Below are positions 34,601 to 43,217 of a stretch of 64,000 nt of DNA, piece after piece. Source of the DNA: Promineifilum sp. (GTDB lineage: Bacteria > Chloroflexota > Anaerolineae > Promineifilales > Promineifilaceae); the NCBI GenBank assembly GCA_017983515.1, contig JAGOBF010000004.1, positions 124,001 through 188,000 on the forward strand. Reading direction: 5' to 3'. Below the pieces are notes generated by a model, which searched no databases, was not told where the DNA came from, and worked only from the letters and a program-made list of their open reading frames with translations. Numbering within the stretch: position 1 is the first letter of the stretch; every line of letters starts with the position of its first letter. The translations under genes were made by a program, and so were the position numbers.

Positions 34601-35815
34601 ATGGCCCCCTCACCGGAAATCGCGCCCGCAACGAGCTGGGCCTGGGACGCCCGTCGTCTCTCCCAGTTGGGCGTGCTGACCTTCGCGCGCTTCCTGCAAA
34701 ACACACTGTTGCGCATCGTCTACCCTTTCGCCCCGGCGTTGGCCCGCGGCCTGGGCGTGCCCGTGGCCACCATCTACCTCATCGTGTCGCTGCGCAACTT
34801 GCTGGGCTTATTCAGCCCCCTGTTTGCCCCATTGCCCGAGCGTCACGGCCGGCGGGTGGTCATGTCGGCCGCCCTGCTGATCTTTGGCGTCACAAGTCTG
34901 CTGGTGGTAGGTGTGCCGGTGGTGTGGACGCTGGGCATCGCCATTATCACCGCCGGCGTCCTCAAGGTCATCTACGATCCGGCCATGCAATCCTATGTGG
35001 GCGACGTCGTACCCTATGCCCAGCGCGGCAAGGCCCTGTCAGTCACCGAGTTTGCCTGGAGCGGGGCCTTTCTGGTCGGCGCGCCGCTGACCGGCTGGCT
35101 CATTGCCAATCAGGGTTGGCCCGCGCCGTTTTTGTGGTTGGGGGTGGGCGGACTGGCAATGGCGATCTTGCTGTGGCGCGTGTTGCCTCCCGCCGGCACC
35201 GGCAAAGGCCGCGCGGTTGGCGCAGCCTATACCTGGCAAACCCTGCGCAAAAATCCGGTCATTTGGGCCGCCGCGCTTTATATGATGCTGGCTCTAGTAG
35301 CTCAGGAGACCCTGTTCATCGTCTATGGCACCTGGATGGAGAGTACCTTCAGCCTGAGCCTGACCAGTCTCGGCCTGGCCACCACGATGATCGGGCTGGC
35401 CGAACTGGGCGGCGAGGCGACGGCCGGGTGGTCGGTCGACCGCTTCGGCAAGCGGCCGGTCGTCATCCTGTGTGGTTTGCTCAATGCGGCCATCTTCCTG
35501 ATCATCCCTCTCAGCACCGGATCGCTAATGACGGCTATGGCCGTGATGATCGCCCTGTTTTTCACTTTCGAGATCGCCATCGTCGGGGCCATTCCCTTGC
35601 TGACCGAGTTGGTGCCCAGCGAGCGCGTCGTTGTGATGTCAATGAGTCTGGGAGCGATGGCTGCCGGGCGCACCATCGGCTCAGTCATCGGGCCGTTCGT
35701 TTGGGCGCGGGCGGGAATGACGGGCAATAGCGCCATCTCGGCGGTCATGATGTTGCTGGCCGTTCTCGTCCTGGCCCGCTGGCTGCGCGAGGGGAAGGAG
35801 GAAATAAATGAGTGA
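34601..35815 (+). CDS. MFS transporter
   Basis: 404 residues from ATG 34601; the frame is open further upstream to 34460 but the extension is basic, unlike a transporter N-terminus, and a promoter at 34563 lies inside it. About 12 helices. The loop SPLFAPLPERHGRRVVMSAA corresponds to the MFS loop 2-3 motif, repeated weakly at EATAGWSVDRFGKRPVVIL in the second half. Substrate not evident. Its stop overlaps the hutI start (ATGAGTGA, eight bases), so a link to histidine or imidazole metabolism is possible but not shown. Confidence 0.82.
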   Translation: MAPSPEIAPATSWAWDARRLSQLGVLTFARFLQNTLLRIVYPFAPALARGLGVPVATIYLIVSLRNLLGLFSPLFAPLPERHGRRVVMSAALLIFGVTSLLVVGVPVVWTLGIAIITAGVLKVIYDPAMQSYVGDVVPYAQRGKALSVTEFAWSGAFLVGAPLTGWLIANQGWPAPFLWLGVGGLAMAILLWRVLPPAGTGKGRAVGAAYTWQTLRKNPVIWAAALYMMLALVAQETLFIVYGTWMESTFSLSLTSLGLATTMIGLAELGGEATAGWSVDRFGKRPVVILCGLLNAAIFLIIPLSTGSLMTAMAVMIALFFTFEIAIVGAIPLLTELVPSERVVVMSMSLGAMAAGRTIGSVIGPFVWARAGMTGNSAISAVMMLLAVLVLARWLREGKEEINE

Positions 35816-37070
35816 AACAGTTGATCTGATTATCCATTCGGCCGGGCAATTGTGCGTCGTCCCGGCCCACAACGGCGGCCCCCAGCGCGGGGCGGCCCTG
35901 GGCGATTTGGGACTGATCACCGATGGCGCGGCGGCCATTGAGGACGGCCGCGTGCTGGCCATCGGCCCCTCGGTCGATATTCGCGCTCGCTACCAGGCCG
36001 ACACAGAGATCGACAGCGGCGGCCGATGCGTCATGCCCGGCTTTGTCGATCCCCACACCCACCTGCCCTGGATGGGCGACCGCGCCGCTGAGTTCGAGCA
36101 ACGATTGGCCGGGGCGACCTACATGGAGATCATGAACGCCGGTGGCGGCATCATGTCCACCGTGCGCCACACGCGACGGGCCAGCGTCGATGAGCTGGTG
36201 GCCGACAATCTGCCCCGGCTGGCGCGCATGCTACGCCACGGAACAACCAGCGCCGAAGCCAAGACCGGCTACGGACTGGACACAGCCGCCGAGCTGAAGC
36301 AACTCGACACGATCGCCGCTTTGGCCGCTGCCCAGCCGGTCGAGCTGACGGCCACTTTTCTGCCCGCCCACGCCGTGCCCGAAGAGCATCGCGGCGATAC
36401 CGAAGGCTACGTGCAGCGCGTCATCACGGAGATGCTGCCCGCCGGGGCGCAATGGATGCGCGAGCGGGGCGTCATCCTGTTCTGCGACGTATTTTGCGAG
36501 GAGGGGGCGTTCGATCTGGATCAGACGCGGCGCATCCTGGCGGCGGCGGCGACGCTGGGCTATCGCCTAAAGGTCCACGCCGACGAGTTTGTCGGGCTGG
36601 GCGGCACGAAGCTGGCCGTCGAGCTGGGGGCTACGTCGGCCGACCATCTCGTCATGACGCCGGAGGCCGACATTGCCGCCCTGGGTCAGGGCGAAACGGT
36701 CGCCGTTGGGTTGCCGGGCACGCCGTTTGGCCTGGCCCATCGGGACTACACCCCGGCCAAAGCTATTCTGAACGCGGGCGGCGCGTTGGCCCTGGCGACC
36801 GATCTGAACCCCGGCACCACGTGGTGCGAGTCGATGCAAATGGTGATCGCTCTGGCCTGCCGCTACATGGGACTGACCCAGGCCCAGGCCATCGTCGCCG
36901 CCACGCTCAACGCGGCGTTCGCCATCGGGCGTGGGGCTGAGGTTGGCAGCCTTGCGCCCGGCTATCAGGCCGATCTCCTCGTCCTGGATGTGGCTGATTA
37001 CCGGCAGCTCGGCTATCGATATGGGACGAATCTGGTGCGGACGGTCGTCAAGCGCGGGCACATCGTCTGA
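35808..37070 (+). CDS. hutI: Imidazolonepropionase
   Basis: 420 residues. It hydrolyses 4-imidazolone-5-propionate to N-formimino-L-glutamate, the third step of histidine breakdown. Metal site in FVDPHTHLPWMGDRAAEF. The family signature AGATYMEIMNAGGGIMSTV follows, then RMLRHGTTSAEAKTGYGLD, the AFLPAHAVPEE-like segment (TATFLPAHAVPEEHRGD), KVHADEFVGLGGTKLAVELG and DLNPGTTWCESMQMV. Normal length. The other hut genes (hutH, hutU, hutG) are not in this window, so the pathway is split. The gene overlaps the MFS gene by eight bases. Confidence 0.95.
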   Translation: MSETVDLIIHSAGQLCVVPAHNGGPQRGAALGDLGLITDGAAAIEDGRVLAIGPSVDIRARYQADTEIDSGGRCVMPGFVDPHTHLPWMGDRAAEFEQRLAGATYMEIMNAGGGIMSTVRHTRRASVDELVADNLPRLARMLRHGTTSAEAKTGYGLDTAAELKQLDTIAALAAAQPVELTATFLPAHAVPEEHRGDTEGYVQRVITEMLPAGAQWMRERGVILFCDVFCEEGAFDLDQTRRILAAAATLGYRLKVHADEFVGLGGTKLAVELGATSADHLVMTPEADIAALGQGETVAVGLPGTPFGLAHRDYTPAKAILNAGGALALATDLNPGTTWCESMQMVIALACRYMGLTQAQAIVAATLNAAFAIGRGAEVGSLAPGYQADLLVLDVADYRQLGYRYGTNLVRTVVKRGHIV

Positions 37071-37086
37071 GGGATGGCCGGACGCC

Positions 37087-37158
37087 GGGTGAGAAACCGG
37101 TGTTACCTACCGTTTAAGAAATCGATAGGACAAGCCGGTTAAGAAACCGGCGCTACGT
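37087..37158 (+). repeat. Pair of GTAGCG-type palindromic repeats in direct order
   Basis: Two related units: 37087-37113 (ACGCCGGGTGAGAAACCGGT) and 37131-37158 (AAGCCGGTTAAGAAACCGGC). In the second, GCCGGTT/AACCGGC pair perfectly around AAGA. The first is a decayed copy. They sit between hutI and the PPIase lipoprotein; the second ends where the lipoprotein -10 begins. Confidence 0.55.
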
Positions 37159-37164
37159 TATAAT
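37159..37164 (+). promoter_or_regulatory. -10 element, leaderless type
   Basis: Perfect TATAAT ending seven bases before ATG 37172. No ribosome site is present, so the mRNA probably starts at the ATG. The repeat at 37131-37158 occupies the -35 region. Confidence 0.45.
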
Positions 37165-37171
37165 CAAGCCT

Positions 37172-38134
37172 ATGAACTACCGAAAATTCGCGCTTTTGGC
37201 GCTCATCACCTTATTGTTGGCGGCCGCTTGTCGCACGGCCGGATCGTCAACGACAATTCTGCCCACGGCCACCACGGCCGGCGAGATCGTGGCGGCGGCC
37301 ACGCTGCCGCCGGCCGTTGCCGCCACCAATACCCCCGTTCCTCCCTCCCCGACGCCGACCGAACCGCTGGCGGCCGTGGTGAACGGCGAACAGATCTTCT
37401 TGTCCGAATTTGAGGCCGAGCTGGCCCGCTATAACGCCCAACAGGGAGATGCGGCCGCGGACACAACCGGCTACCGCGATCAGGTGCTCAACGCCCTCAT
37501 CGAGCGGCGGCTCATCATGCAGGCGGCCACGGACGACGGCGTTGTGGTGACGCCGGAGATGGTCGACCAGCGGCTGACCGAGCTGCGCAGCGCCGGGGAT
37601 GACGGGGCCTTCCAGACCTTCCTGCAGACCAACGGCTGGACCGAAGAGGAGTTTCGCGACACGCTGACGGCCGAACTCGTCACCTCGGAGATGATCGCCC
37701 GCGTAACGGCCGGCGTGCCGACAACGATGGAACAGGTCCGCGCCAGCTACATCCAGATGGACGACGCGACGCTGGCCCAGTCCGTGCTGGAGCGCGCGCA
37801 GGCTGGTGACGACTTCGCCTTCCTGGCGGAGCAAAACTCCGTCGATCGCCTGACCGGCGTTAATGGCGGCGACCTGGGCTTCTTCAAGATCGGCAGCCTG
37901 CTGGTGCCCGAAGTCGAGGCGGCGGCATTCGCGTTGCAGCCGGGCGAGATCAGCGACCTCATCAGCGTAACGGGCGAGGACGGCAAAACGACGTACTACA
38001 TCATCAAGGTGACGGAGCGCGATCCTAACCGGGAATTGACCGTCGATGACCGTTATGGCCTGATGCAGGCCACTTTCGATGCCTGGCTCGAAAACCTGTG
38101 GGCCACTGCCGTCATCGAGCGTTTTATTCAATAA
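37172..38134 (+). CDS. Peptidyl-prolyl isomerase lipoprotein (SurA/PrsA-like foldase)
   Basis: 320 residues. Signal peptide with lipobox LAAAC (Cys20), so it should be a lipoprotein outside the membrane. A Pro/Thr linker is followed by a SurA N-terminal-like helical domain (about 68-185; VVNGEQIFLSEFEAELARYN) and a parvulin-type PPIase domain (about 190-290) with LAEQNSVDRLTGVNGGDLGF and AAFALQPGEISDLISV, the standard parvulin marks. It probably folds secreted proteins such as the many LysM and amidase proteins in this window. Alone on its transcript, with a strong terminator downstream. Confidence 0.9.
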   Translation: MNYRKFALLALITLLLAAACRTAGSSTTILPTATTAGEIVAAATLPPAVAATNTPVPPSPTPTEPLAAVVNGEQIFLSEFEAELARYNAQQGDAAADTTGYRDQVLNALIERRLIMQAATDDGVVVTPEMVDQRLTELRSAGDDGAFQTFLQTNGWTEEEFRDTLTAELVTSEMIARVTAGVPTTMEQVRASYIQMDDATLAQSVLERAQAGDDFAFLAEQNSVDRLTGVNGGDLGFFKIGSLLVPEVEAAAFALQPGEISDLISVTGEDGKTTYYIIKVTERDPNRELTVDDRYGLMQATFDAWLENLWATAVIERFIQ

Positions 38135-38161
38135 GAAGAAAGGCTGTTGGCTAGGGTTAAA

Positions 38162-38203
38162 ACAAAAACACGGATTGAATCAGCGTTCAATCCGTGTTTT
38201 TGT
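38162..38203. terminator. Bidirectional intrinsic terminator
   Basis: ACAAAAACACGGATTGAA pairs with TTCAATCCGTGTTTTTGT: 18 perfect pairs around TCAGCG. It serves both the PPIase gene (+) and the convergent GT2 gene (-). Confidence 0.9.
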
Positions 38204-38230
38204 ATGAGCTATTCAGGTGTGTCGAATGAT

Positions 38231-39157
38231 TTATTGCGGCCCACGGCCGTTATCTGACCAGATGGCGGCGATGTATTCGTAGGCGGCCTTCATGACCGGG
38301 TCGTTGGCGCGGTTGGCGCGACTGGACATGCGCGAGCGCACCAGCCAGCCGGCCAGCGCCTTGCGCATGCGCCCGTGGTGCTTGTGGTAGAGACGCGCCC
38401 GGCTCTCCCATAGATTGACCATCGACTGGGCCGGTATTTGACGGGTGCTCTCGCCGCTGAAGTGGACGATCTCGGCCGCGGGCACGGCGTAGATCTCCCA
38501 GCCCGACTCGCGCACGCGCCAGCTCCAGTCGATCTCTTCGCAATACATGTGGAAGGACTCGTCGAAGCCCTGCGTCGACTCGGCCACGTCGGCCCGCACC
38601 AGCATAGTCGCCCCCAGCGGGTGATCAATGGCAAACGGCTCGCGATTGGTCTGGTAGTAGCGGCGCGGGTAGCGGCCATTGAGACGGCTTTCGTAGAGGC
38701 GCGGCGGCATCCGGTACAGATCGAATACCAGTTGGCCCAGGCCGGGGAAAGAGAAGGCGCTGTGCTGGAAACGGCCGTCGCCATAGATGAGGCGCGCGCC
38801 GGCCATGCCGCCCTTCGGCCGCTCGTCCAGACATTTGACCAGCCGCCCAATTGCCCCCGGCCGCACAAGCGTGTCGGGATTGAGAAAGAAATAGTAGCGC
38901 GGACGGTGCACCGACGCCGCGCGCATCCCCTGATTGTTGGCCGCGCCGAAACCGGCATTCGTATGGTTGGCGATCACGTGAACCTGGGAGAAAAGGTCAG
39001 CTAACAACTCAACCGTGCCGTCGGTCGAGGCATTGTCCACCACCCATATTTCGCCGCGCAGGCGCGACGCGCGCAGATCAGCGGCGACCGAACGCAGGCA
39101 GTCGGACAGATAATTGCGGACGTTCCAGCTGACGATAATGATGGCAACGTCGAGCAT
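38231..39157 (-). CDS. GT2-family glycosyltransferase (rhamnosyltransferase-like)
   Basis: 308 residues from ATG 39157; the longer frame to 39304 overlaps the upstream gene and adds no family-like sequence. GT-A features: VAIIIVSWNVRNYLSDCLRS, VDNASTDGTVELL, NAGFGAANNQGM, the DxD-like FFLNPDTLV, and the acceptor region FDESFHMYCEEIDWSWRV. It transfers a nucleotide sugar, often dTDP-rhamnose in this subgroup, to a surface glycan. It starts one base after the PhnD-like lipoprotein stop, so the two are coupled. Followed by a strong terminator. Confidence 0.9.
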   Translation of the reverse strand: MLDVAIIIVSWNVRNYLSDCLRSVAADLRASRLRGEIWVVDNASTDGTVELLADLFSQVHVIANHTNAGFGAANNQGMRAASVHRPRYYFFLNPDTLVRPGAIGRLVKCLDERPKGGMAGARLIYGDGRFQHSAFSFPGLGQLVFDLYRMPPRLYESRLNGRYPRRYYQTNREPFAIDHPLGATMLVRADVAESTQGFDESFHMYCEEIDWSWRVRESGWEIYAVPAAEIVHFSGESTRQIPAQSMVNLWESRARLYHKHHGRMRKALAGWLVRSRMSSRANRANDPVMKAAYEYIAAIWSDNGRGPQ

Positions 39158-39158
39158 C

Positions 39159-40394
39159 TCAGTCCAGTTCTGCCCATAGGTCGGCAGCTTCCAACTCCAG
39201 CGTGTCTTTGACAGTGCGAATCGGGTCATAAGCGGAATCTTCGGCCGGTTCCAGGCCGATCCAGCCGAACAGGTCGGCCGAACATAAAGACATCGTACAG
39301 GCATCAGACGCGGCGAACTCGGTCAGCGTCGCCACTATTTGCCGCGCAAGCTCCGGCGCTATATCGCGCCCAAGCACCACCGTGTCGTTGGGAATAGGCT
39401 CGCTCACGGCCAGGATGCGCGTCTGATCGAAAATTTCGGGCGTCGTGTCGAAAAGGCGCGCGCGCGCGTCACGAAGGCGATACCCTCCAAATTCGGGTTC
39501 GCCGGCAACGATGACGTAGCCGATGGGGCTCCGGGACGGCGGGATGCCCAGCAACCGCCACTCCTCCGGCCCGTTCTTGCCGGCCGCCCAGACGCCACCG
39601 AGCGGCATGATCGGCGGCACGAAGTCGGCCGTTGTGAAATCCACTTGGCCATTGACGAGCGAGAGCAGCGCCGTCGTCTCTTCGGGCGCGTCCACGATCT
39701 CGCCTGGCTCGATGCCCGCGGCGGCCAACTGCGCCCGGAAATAGAGATACGTGGGCAGGCTATGGGTGTCGGCCACAGCCCAGCGCTTGCCCGCCAGATC
39801 GGTCAGTTCGGTCCCGTCGCCGGCGCGGGTGACCAACATGCCCATCTGCCACGTCAGGCCGTCGCTGCCCACAGCCACCAGACCGGCTTGCGCCGCACAC
39901 TGATCATGGGCGACGGTGTAAGCCGCGGCCGAGAGGAAGCCCACGACATCTTCCGGGGCGGCGCAAAGCAGCTCGACCAGCGCTGCCTCACTGTCGACCA
40001 CGCCGACGCTGAAGGCGACGCCAGTGGCCGCGCCAAGCGCCTCTACCAACGGCGCGACACGCCGGGCGACAACAGCTCCGGCGGCCACGGGTGGAAAGAG
40101 AAGTTGAACAGGGCGTTCGACCGACCCCGGCGCCGGCCGGGTGGCCTCGATGGTCGCCGTCAGGACAGGGGTCGAGGTGGCCGTCGGAGCGGCCGTCTCT
40201 GCTACGTCCGTCGTCATCACGACCGGAGCAGGGGCTGTGCTCGCGGCGGGGAGAGTGGCCGCGGTCGTCGGTTGGGCGAGAAGAGAAGCCGTTGGGGTGG
40301 GCGGCGACACGCCATTCTGTGGCCGGCAGGCAGCCAGCAGCAGAGCAAGCTGCAATGACCAGATCATGACAACGATGGCGCGCATCCTCTTCAT
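39159..40394 (-). CDS. PhnD-like periplasmic binding lipoprotein (orphan)
   Basis: 411 residues. Signal peptide with lipobox LLAAC (Cys22-23 region), then a Pro/Thr linker to about 95. The ligand domain (about 95-400) matches phosphate/phosphite/phosphonate binding proteins: VARRVAPLVEALGAATGVAF, then VGFLSAAAYTVAH, and ELTDLAGKRWAVADTHSLPT. Normally such proteins work with PhnC/PhnE permease parts, but none is adjacent; instead a GT2 gene follows, coupled by one base. It may deliver ligand to a permease encoded elsewhere or act as a sensor. Ligand not provable. Confidence 0.8.
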   Translation of the reverse strand: MKRMRAIVVMIWSLQLALLLAACRPQNGVSPPTPTASLLAQPTTAATLPAASTAPAPVVMTTDVAETAAPTATSTPVLTATIEATRPAPGSVERPVQLLFPPVAAGAVVARRVAPLVEALGAATGVAFSVGVVDSEAALVELLCAAPEDVVGFLSAAAYTVAHDQCAAQAGLVAVGSDGLTWQMGMLVTRAGDGTELTDLAGKRWAVADTHSLPTYLYFRAQLAAAGIEPGEIVDAPEETTALLSLVNGQVDFTTADFVPPIMPLGGVWAAGKNGPEEWRLLGIPPSRSPIGYVIVAGEPEFGGYRLRDARARLFDTTPEIFDQTRILAVSEPIPNDTVVLGRDIAPELARQIVATLTEFAASDACTMSLCSADLFGWIGLEPAEDSAYDPIRTVKDTLELEAADLWAELD

Positions 40395-40623
40395 AAGACA
40401 AAAAAAGACTGACGGAGTCGCCAGTCACCAACCCATTAGCGTCAAATCGCTACGTCCACCCTGCGTAGCCGGCTCCTATCAACCGCACTGAGTGTATCCC
40501 GATTGGGCAAGAGCCTACAACGACATTTAGGGGAAGTTAAGGTGAGAGGATGGTGAACCGGCGCGGGCCGCGATCGAGACCCGAGCCGGTAATGCCCAGG
40601 TCAGGAAACTGGGGCTGCCCGGC

Positions 40624-41976
40624 TCAATCGGCCGCCGGATCGAGTGGCCTGATGGGGATTTCGCGCGGTTCGCATTCGGGACGGTGGGCTTCGTCGGGGA
40701 CATCAACCAGAATGCTCTGGGGATCGACGCGATTGTTAAATTCGGTGATCTGAACGTCCTCGTGGATAAGACCGGCCCACAATGGCTGAGGGTTGCGATT
40801 GCCGAAGACATCGGTCACGCGGATGCCGCCGGTGATCAGAGCACGCTGGCCGGGCATCAGGTAGAGGTGGCCGTCGATCTCTTCCAGTTCCGAAGCGCTG
40901 CCCAGCGCCCAACGATAGGGGTAATTAGTGAGTTCGTTTTCGAAACCAATGGCTGCCCGCCATGCGCCCGACTCTGTGAACCAGCCCAGCGTGTTGTAGT
41001 TCCAGTTGGAATCGTAGACGACGCCCGGCGCGGGGCCGGTGGTGCGAATCGGGGCGTTACCGTAGTTTTCGACCGTCATGGTGAAGGTGATCGTATCGCA
41101 CAGGACGACGGCCGTGGCGCTCCATTGGACGGAATCGCCCGTCGGCGGAGGAAAGATGTCGGCCCGCGGCACGCCGCCGTGCTGAATGGTCAATTCGTCG
41201 GTCACCCGAATGCGCTGCCCTTCCGGGTCTTGGGCCTCGGCCACGACGGTATACGTTCCGTCCGGTGGTGGCGTCTCGCCATTGTCCACGCCGCCCTCGT
41301 AGTCATAGTAGTGGCGGCCGGGCGTGCGGGCCGGGACGTCGCGCTCCTGCTCGGCAATCGGCAACTCGCCGCCGTCGGGCAACTGGATAAAGACGCGCAG
41401 CGCAGCTACTTCTTTGGGCAGATAGAACTGCATTAGCACACGGTCGTCGATGCCGTCGCGGTTGGGGGTGAAGATGGGGCGGTCAAGCGTGAAGTCGCGC
41501 AGTTCCGGCAACTGGAGGTCAGCCTCGGCGATGGTGATCGTTCCTTGTTGCTGCTCGGTCACTCCGTCTAGACCAGTGGCCGCAACCGTCCAGGTATAGT
41601 CTCCGTCGTGCAGCAGGCGGGAGAGGATGTCGCCGGCGATCTCGTCGGTCGCCAGCCGGTAGCCGTCGACCACGCCGCTGAACAACACCTCGTATTGCCC
41701 CGCGCCGCGCGACTTGTCGTTGCGGAAGAAGAACCGGTCGCCGGCCGCGTCCTCGAAGTAGATCGACACGGTAGCGTTGCCTGACAATTCGTAGCTGATG
41801 GGCGTGGCATCGCTGATGCCGTCGGCGTTGGGGGTGATGACGCCGTCGCGCACAATCACATTGCGCAACAGGGAATCATCGCCGTTCAGCAGACGGCCGC
41901 CTAGCAGCACGGCCCCCAGAACGACGGCGGCGGCGATGGCGAGAACAATGTAGGGAGTGGAGCGTTTGGTCGACAC
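40624..41976 (-). CDS. Membrane-anchored Ig-like (FlgD-type) surface protein
   Basis: 450 residues from GTG 41976. One N-terminal helix (about 8-28), then at least two FlgD/Ig-like beta domains, each opening with TPNxDGI(S/D)D (TPNADGISD near 47-55, TPNRDGIDD near 170-178) and closing with DYTWTVAATG or GTYTVVAEAQD. A C-terminal beta domain with YNTLGWFTESGAWRAAIGFE follows. Probably extracytoplasmic, function unknown. It has a leaderless-type promoter at 41983-42011 and is divergent in layout from nothing: lgt lies upstream on the same strand. Confidence 0.7.
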   Translation of the reverse strand: MSTKRSTPYIVLAIAAAVVLGAVLLGGRLLNGDDSLLRNVIVRDGVITPNADGISDATPISYELSGNATVSIYFEDAAGDRFFFRNDKSRGAGQYEVLFSGVVDGYRLATDEIAGDILSRLLHDGDYTWTVAATGLDGVTEQQQGTITIAEADLQLPELRDFTLDRPIFTPNRDGIDDRVLMQFYLPKEVAALRVFIQLPDGGELPIAEQERDVPARTPGRHYYDYEGGVDNGETPPPDGTYTVVAEAQDPEGQRIRVTDELTIQHGGVPRADIFPPPTGDSVQWSATAVVLCDTITFTMTVENYGNAPIRTTGPAPGVVYDSNWNYNTLGWFTESGAWRAAIGFENELTNYPYRWALGSASELEEIDGHLYLMPGQRALITGGIRVTDVFGNRNPQPLWAGLIHEDVQITEFNNRVDPQSILVDVPDEAHRPECEPREIPIRPLDPAAD

Positions 41977-41982
41977 GGGGCA

Positions 41983-42011
41983 AGTTTAGCAGAGGCGCGA
42001 CGGCTTGTCAG
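41983..42011 (-). promoter_or_regulatory. Leaderless-type promoter for the Ig-like protein
   Basis: Minus strand: CTGACA (42006-42011), 17-base spacer ending TGC, TAAACT (41983-41988), then six bases to GTG 41976. Both a -35 and an extended -10 are present. Confidence 0.5.
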
Positions 42012-42028
42012 AGACGATTAACCAGCGC

Positions 42029-43210
42029 TCACCCCACGGTCTTCGGGCGACGCACATAGCGGCGAATGATGACCGCCGCCGCGGCGACAAGAGCGATGGT
42101 CAGCGATACCAGCGTTGCTACGGCCAACCCCGTCTCCCATCCAAAGAAAGGGACGGCCCGACTGTCGAGCCGCACCGTCTCCAGCAAGATCCGGCCGATG
42201 GCATAGGCAATGAGATAGAGGGCCATCAGTTCGCCGGGCAAAAGGCGGTCATTATGTCGCCGGGCCAGCCGCAACAGAATCAAAAACGTCATCAGGCTCC
42301 ACAGCGACTCATAGAGAAACGCGGGCTGGAAGCGCTCGTAGCCGACATAATCCGGCAGGCGGTAGATGGGATCGATGTGGATGGCCCACGGCAGGGTGGT
42401 GGGGCGACCATAAAGCTCCTGATTAAAGAAGTTGCCCCAACGGCCGATGGACTGACCCAGGGCTAACCCGACGACAGACATATCAGTCCAGTCCAGCAAC
42501 GACAGGTGGTTGTGTCGGAAGTAGATGAACATACCTAGCAGCCCACCAGCCAATCCGCCGAAGATGCCCAGCCCGCCGCCACGAAAGTTGAGCAACTGGA
42601 GTGGTTGGCGAAAGTAGTCGAGCGGGGAGTAGATGCCGATGGCAGCCATGCTCGGCGAGGGGGTCAGCACATGATAGAGGCGCGCCCCGATGAGGCCCAG
42701 GAGCAAAACCCACAACAGAGAGTTCCAGACATGATCAGGGTTCCATCGCCGCCAGGGGGCGTCGGTCAGCCATTCCGGAGCAATGCCCGGCACAACGGCC
42801 AGGCTGTCGACGACCTCGGCCGTCTGCGACTTCTTCAGCGACAACCGGCGCGGATCAAGCCCCACTTCCCAGATCAGTTGACCGAGCGTGGTAATTTGGC
42901 GCTTGAGCAGCAGAGAGTTGAGTTCTTTGGAAAGCGTCGTATCGCTCAGCGGCCGTTCGCGGACGTCGACGGGCACGGTGGCTTCGAAAGCACGGCGCGC
43001 TCGCTCGGTTGCCAAGCGGGCCACGACCCACGCCCCCAAAGCGATACCCGTGACGATCCAGATACCATACCAGTAGATAGGAAAGCCGAACAGGTTGATC
43101 GCCGCCCGCGGTGGCGTGTTGCCGGTCGTCAGATGATAGGCAAACAGACCGCCGGCCAGGGCCAGAACCAGGATGATCGCGTACCAATAGGGTTCGATGC
43201 GTCGCGACAC
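42029..43210 (-). CDS. lgt: Prolipoprotein diacylglyceryl transferase, with an insertion
   Basis: 393 residues, about 100 more than E. coli Lgt. It moves diacylglycerol from phosphatidylglycerol to the lipobox cysteine, in the inner membrane. The signature GQSIGRWGNFFNQELYG carries the conserved Arg, Asn and Glu; IGRILLETVRLDS keeps the C-terminal Arg and Glu. The E. coli H103 site is Phe here (GGLGIFGGL), a position that varies outside proteobacteria. Residues about 70-140 are a hydrophilic insertion between helices 1 and 2 (from ARLATERARR to WNPDHVWNS). Several lipoproteins in the window are probable clients. It follows the CDP-alcohol transferase by seven bases. Confidence 0.88.
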   Translation of the reverse strand: MSRRIEPYWYAIILVLALAGGLFAYHLTTGNTPPRAAINLFGFPIYWYGIWIVTGIALGAWVVARLATERARRAFEATVPVDVRERPLSDTTLSKELNSLLLKRQITTLGQLIWEVGLDPRRLSLKKSQTAEVVDSLAVVPGIAPEWLTDAPWRRWNPDHVWNSLLWVLLLGLIGARLYHVLTPSPSMAAIGIYSPLDYFRQPLQLLNFRGGGLGIFGGLAGGLLGMFIYFRHNHLSLLDWTDMSVVGLALGQSIGRWGNFFNQELYGRPTTLPWAIHIDPIYRLPDYVGYERFQPAFLYESLWSLMTFLILLRLARRHNDRLLPGELMALYLIAYAIGRILLETVRLDSRAVPFFGWETGLAVATLVSLTIALVAAAAVIIRRYVRRPKTVG

Positions 43211-43217
43211 GGGTTGG

